Part shown: positions 21,939 to 24,619 of the stretch, one piece after another
Numbering within the stretch: the first letter of the stretch is position 1
Layout: each line of letters opens with the position of its first letter
Position numbers and translations under genes: made by a program
Notes under the pieces: model-generated
What the model was told of the DNA's origin: nothing
Databases searched by the model: none
The model's input: only the letters and a program-made list of their open reading frames with translations
Assembly: GCA_020342025.1 (NCBI GenBank)
Contig: CP070840.1
Span: forward strand, 2,429,059 to 2,453,677
Length of the DNA: 24,619 nucleotides
Origin: Deltaproteobacteria bacterium
GTDB lineage: Bacteria > Desulfobacterota > DSM-4660 > Desulfatiglandales > HGW-15
Direction of reading: 5' to 3'

Positions 21939-21991
21939 CTACCAAAAGGCCATACCATGGGCGACTAGAGCTACCGTCGATTTGGAGGGCT

Positions 21992-22348
21992 ATGGACCAC
22001 ATTCTGCTCATTGATGATGAGGATGCCATCCTTGATTCCATTAGCAGAGTCCTCACATATCTGGGCTACCATGTGAAAGTGGCCCATGATGGAGCCGAAG
22101 GCATCAAATTGTTCAAGAGAGGGGATGGTTTTGATTGTGTCATCACCGGTATTTCCATGCCTAAAGTGGATGGAAATCAAGTTGCCGAATTCATTAGGAA
22201 TTCAGATAAGGCGGATATGCCTGTCGTGGCTATGACCGGCTCAGGTGAAGATGCAGTCCACAAAGGCTTGTTCAACTTTGCCCTCACAAAACCATTCAAG
22301 ATGAAGTACTTACTAGAAGTGATTCGAGCACTGACCAAAAATAATTGA
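21992..22348 (+). CDS. Stand-alone receiver domain lacking the phospho-acceptor Asp
   Basis: 118 aa, a single CheY-like domain with no output domain. The acidic pair is present (LLIDDEDA, Asp8-Asp9), as are the conserved Thr (VVAMTGSG, Thr82) and Lys (LTKPF, Lys100). The phosphorylated Asp should stand before IxMP; here the sequence is DCVITGISMPKVDG, with Gly53 in its place (codon GGT, one change from GAT). The protein therefore probably cannot be phosphorylated normally and may act as a pseudo-receiver or adaptor. GGAGG (21984-21988) is close to the ATG (3 nt). A PilZ gene follows after 176 bp. Confidence 0.85.
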   Translation: MDHILLIDDEDAILDSISRVLTYLGYHVKVAHDGAEGIKLFKRGDGFDCVITGISMPKVDGNQVAEFIRNSDKADMPVVAMTGSGEDAVHKGLFNFALTKPFKMKYLLEVIRALTKNN

Positions 22349-22524
22349 GTGGACAATTCAGGAATAACTTGACCTTCTATTTAAGTCAGGGTATCAAAAG
22401 CTCTGCAATTTTATTTCGAAATAAAGGATCGCAATAGCCGATTTCATTGACCTAAGACATTATTATCGTTCCAGCTGGTTGTATCTTTATAGGTCTCACA
22501 GGTTGTTGCTCGCAGAATGGGAAA

Positions 22525-22959
22525 ATGAACCAGAAAGAGCTCGCTGAGCGAAGAAAAAACAAGAGATTTTTGGCACAAGAGGGTGCCTTTGCCGTTATCG
22601 GGCCCGAGTTCACCAAATTGGGGCAGATCATGAATATCAGCCGAGGTGGATTCGCCTTTCGGTATATTGTTACCGGATCTCAGGGAATTGGCGCCGCTGA
22701 AGCGGACATTTTTCTGGCAGGTGATGGCTTCTATTTAGAGAAGATTCCGATCAAACCCATTTGGGACCTCAAGGTTCCCAAGAAGCTTTCAAATGGCTCG
22801 CTGCCCATGAGACGATGTGGCGTGCAATTCCGTGAACTCACGCGGCATCAGAGGGCGCAGCTTGAATATTTCATCCAAAACCACACATTAGATAGGTTTA
22901 AAGGTTTCAAGAAAGGGGAACCTCTTACCTCTCCACAAAACTTACCCTCAAATTCATAG
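22525..22959 (+). CDS. PilZ domain protein
   Basis: 144 aa. The c-di-GMP-binding motifs of PilZ are visible: RRKNKR (Arg10 and Arg14 of RxxxR) and NISRGGFAF (Asn37-x-Ser39-x-x-Gly42, the D/NxSxxG motif). The closing CGVQFRELTRHQRAQLEYFI matches the end of a PilZ barrel plus helix. It is small and single-domain, so it should act as a c-di-GMP receptor that regulates a partner, possibly pilus or surface functions given its neighbours. Possible promoter: TTGACC (22369-22374), 17 bp, TATCAA (22392-22397). Only a weak GGGAAA precedes the ATG. Confidence 0.85.
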   Translation: MNQKELAERRKNKRFLAQEGAFAVIGPEFTKLGQIMNISRGGFAFRYIVTGSQGIGAAEADIFLAGDGFYLEKIPIKPIWDLKVPKKLSNGSLPMRRCGVQFRELTRHQRAQLEYFIQNHTLDRFKGFKKGEPLTSPQNLPSNS

Positions 22960-23193
22960 CTTTTATCCGCTCCCCTTGTCAGTAATGACCTCATTTTTGG
23001 ACCCTCACTCGACTCCCATGAAATGAACCCATTCAGGTCCTGCCGAGCTCTCCCTTCGATACAAGAGGAAAAGGTTGTTTTGGGTAGGGATTAGGGGATA
23101 AAAAAGATTCCTCAGATTTGGAAGATCCCCTGTCCCCACACAAAGTGGGCGAACTGAAGGGAGCTTCAATATCATTCAGTTATACTTTCCTGT

Positions 23194-23222
23194 TTGACAT
23201 CTCGGCTTCATCTTTATATATT
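23194..23222 (+). promoter_or_regulatory. Sigma-70 type promoter for the radical SAM gene
   Basis: TTGACA (23194-23199), a 17-bp spacer and TATATT (23217-23222). The predicted leader is about 68 nt. The rest of the 337-bp interval 22960-23296 shows no gene or repeat. Confidence 0.65.
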
Positions 23223-23296
23223 TGAAAAAGGGGTTCCACCAATAAACGTAAATGCAGCTTTGGGGGCTTGTCTTACCGGGACAAGGAGGGGTTGTC

Positions 23297-24367
23297 ATGC
23301 TGCAAACCATGCGTTTCAAGGGCCTGAATGGGGTCCGCGCTGTGCGCCGTTGGGCGATTCCCTATCTCTATTCCCGTCTTCACGCAAGTGAGTTCCGACC
23401 CGTCCTATGCTACCTCTACACCGAGTGGCGCTGTAACATAGACTGCCACTACTGTTTCCAGTTCGATAACAACAAACCAGGTATGGACTTGGAGACGGCC
23501 AAGAGCGCGGTGGACTGGCTCAAGTCGGTCGGCTGCCGAGTCATCCCTCTCATGGGTGGGGAGCCACTACTGCGTAAGGACTTCGTCCTGGAGGTGATCC
23601 GTTACGGTGCGGAAAACGGATTCTTCATGTATCTGCCCACAAACGGATATCTTATGGACAAACCCTTCATTGATGAGTTGGGCAAGGCAGGCGTGGCGGC
23701 CATTAACTTGGCCGTGGACTGTGTGGCCCCGCGCAAGGGCCTGCCAAAGGCCTTGCTCACTATTGAACCGCAATTCCGCTATCTGGTGGAAAGGCAAAAG
23801 GAATATGGCTACCTGGTCTTCTTCAACATCAACATCTGCCGGTCTAATATTAACGACGTGAGAATGCTCACAGAGATTGCCCACCAAAACCACATCGGGA
23901 CGGATTATCACCTCAATGAGCCGCCTCACGGCTTCGTTGATTTGGATCACTACAAACATCGGAATGACGGGCTGCATATCACCCCAGACAAATTCGAAGC
24001 CGTGGACGACCTCTTGGACTGGATCATCGATAGACAGCGACAGGGCTGGCCCATGGTCAACTCCATCGAACACCTGAAGGCCTTTAAAGAACGTATGCGG
24101 GGCGAAATGCGGCCCTGGGACTGCCGGGCCGGGCACAACGGTGCCCTGATTCGACCAGACGGCACGCTCTCCCCCTGCTTTGACATGATTAGCTATGATC
24201 ACGACTGGGGTCGCATCTGGGAACCCAAGTTTGATGAAGAAGAACTTATGGCCTTGAAGGAGAAGTGCCTACCCCAGTGTTCCTCCACTTGTTTCTACAC
24301 CATGGGGCATTACTACCATCTCACCTATCTCCCCCAATGGATCCGCAAGCATACCCGCGTGGGATAG
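23297..24367 (+). CDS. Radical SAM protein with SPASM-like C-terminal cysteines
   Basis: 356 aa from ATG 23297, chosen for the AAGGAGG ribosome binding site 7 nt before it; an upstream in-frame start at 23252 lacks one. C46-x3-C50-x2-C53 binds the radical SAM [4Fe-4S] cluster. LMGGEPLLRKDF is the SAM-binding GGE motif. The C-terminal third has Cys276, Cys294, Cys324, Cys328 and Cys332, the pattern of a SPASM/twitch domain that holds an auxiliary cluster. Such enzymes modify peptides or small molecules by radical chemistry. No small precursor peptide gene is visible beside it, so the substrate is unknown. Confidence 0.87.
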   Translation: MLQTMRFKGLNGVRAVRRWAIPYLYSRLHASEFRPVLCYLYTEWRCNIDCHYCFQFDNNKPGMDLETAKSAVDWLKSVGCRVIPLMGGEPLLRKDFVLEVIRYGAENGFFMYLPTNGYLMDKPFIDELGKAGVAAINLAVDCVAPRKGLPKALLTIEPQFRYLVERQKEYGYLVFFNINICRSNINDVRMLTEIAHQNHIGTDYHLNEPPHGFVDLDHYKHRNDGLHITPDKFEAVDDLLDWIIDRQRQGWPMVNSIEHLKAFKERMRGEMRPWDCRAGHNGALIRPDGTLSPCFDMISYDHDWGRIWEPKFDEEELMALKEKCLPQCSSTCFYTMGHYYHLTYLPQWIRKHTRVG

Positions 24368-24423
24368 CAGGAGGTCTTTGTCCACCTGTTGGTACGTGAG
24401 ACATTCAACAAGTCTAGTCTCCC

Positions 24424-24505
24424 GTCATTGCAAGGAGCGGAGCGACGCGGGAATCTCATCGAAATCTTCATAAAAACGAGATTGCTTCGCCACGCTCGCA
24501 ATGAC
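24424..24505. repeat. Palindromic dispersed repeat (MITE-like)
   Basis: Arms 24424-24457 (starting GTCATTGC, ending GAATCTC) and 24478-24505 (starting GAGATTGC, ending GCAATGAC) form an imperfect inverted repeat around a ~20-nt loop. This GTCATTGCGAG...GCAATGAC type of repeat is, from general knowledge, dispersed in many bacterial genomes including deltaproteobacteria. The interval 24368-24619 has no supportable gene. Confidence 0.7.
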
Positions 24506-24619
24506 CTTACCACACTGCTCGAAGGCTTCAGGGTGTGCTTTTGCTGGAGATGACCTACCAGATTCTCTTTCTAGGATCCCCTTTATTTCCAGCAGCCATC
24601 GCCCATGGACTCTGCATAA

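Overview
This window reads like a chromosome segment of a Gram-negative anaerobe, most likely a deltaproteobacterium (Desulfobacterota; sulfate-reducing or syntrophic). The signs are an FmdE-family protein, a Cys-rich multi-[4Fe-4S] protein, a probable selenocysteine (Sec) gene, CoA-thioester genes, PilZ/HD-GYP signalling proteins, and a minor-pilin/PilY1 operon behind a sigma-54-type promoter. This placement is inferred from gene content only; there is no rRNA or tRNA.

Layout, left to right. (1) 1-831: a PilZ-like protein with an Arg-rich repeated tail, between a near-perfect sigma-70 promoter and a terminator. (2) 913-2115: a promoter, an OsmC-family gene read through an in-frame TGA, a hotdog thioesterase and a terminator. 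The TGA sits exactly at the family's catalytic Cys and is followed by a SECIS-like hairpin. (3) 2201-3101: a crotonase-fold gene with its own promoter. (4) 3254-5181: divergent GalU-like nucleotidyltransferase and patatin-like phospholipase. (5) 5178-8492, minus strand: a HEAT-repeat protein and an HD-GYP protein with similar N-termini, behind a strong promoter and a structured leader that can sequester the ribosome binding site. (6) 8566-9897: a zinc-ribbon/HEAGH membrane protein and a FlK-type thioesterase. (7) 9914-14905: a HAD hydrolase (minus), then FmdE, a Cys-rich protein and a Fe-S protein, a terminator, a small membrane protein and a SpmA-SpmB fusion. (8) 14946-15213: nested inverted repeats and a GC hairpin. 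(9) 15220-21558, minus strand: an unknown membrane-anchored protein, PilW, PilV, PilX, PilY1 and an unknown secreted protein, behind a sigma-54-like promoter. (10) 21890-24505: a receiver domain lacking its phospho-Asp, a PilZ protein, a radical SAM protein with extra C-terminal cysteines, and a palindromic dispersed repeat.

Taken together, the window joins surface motility/adhesion (PilW/V/X/Y1) with c-di-GMP-type signalling (two PilZ-type proteins and one HD-GYP) and with anaerobic redox and CoA metabolism. The best candidates for undescribed biology are the Sec-OsmC gene, the structured leader of the HEAT/HD-GYP operon, and the FmdE/Cys-rich/Fe-S gene trio.
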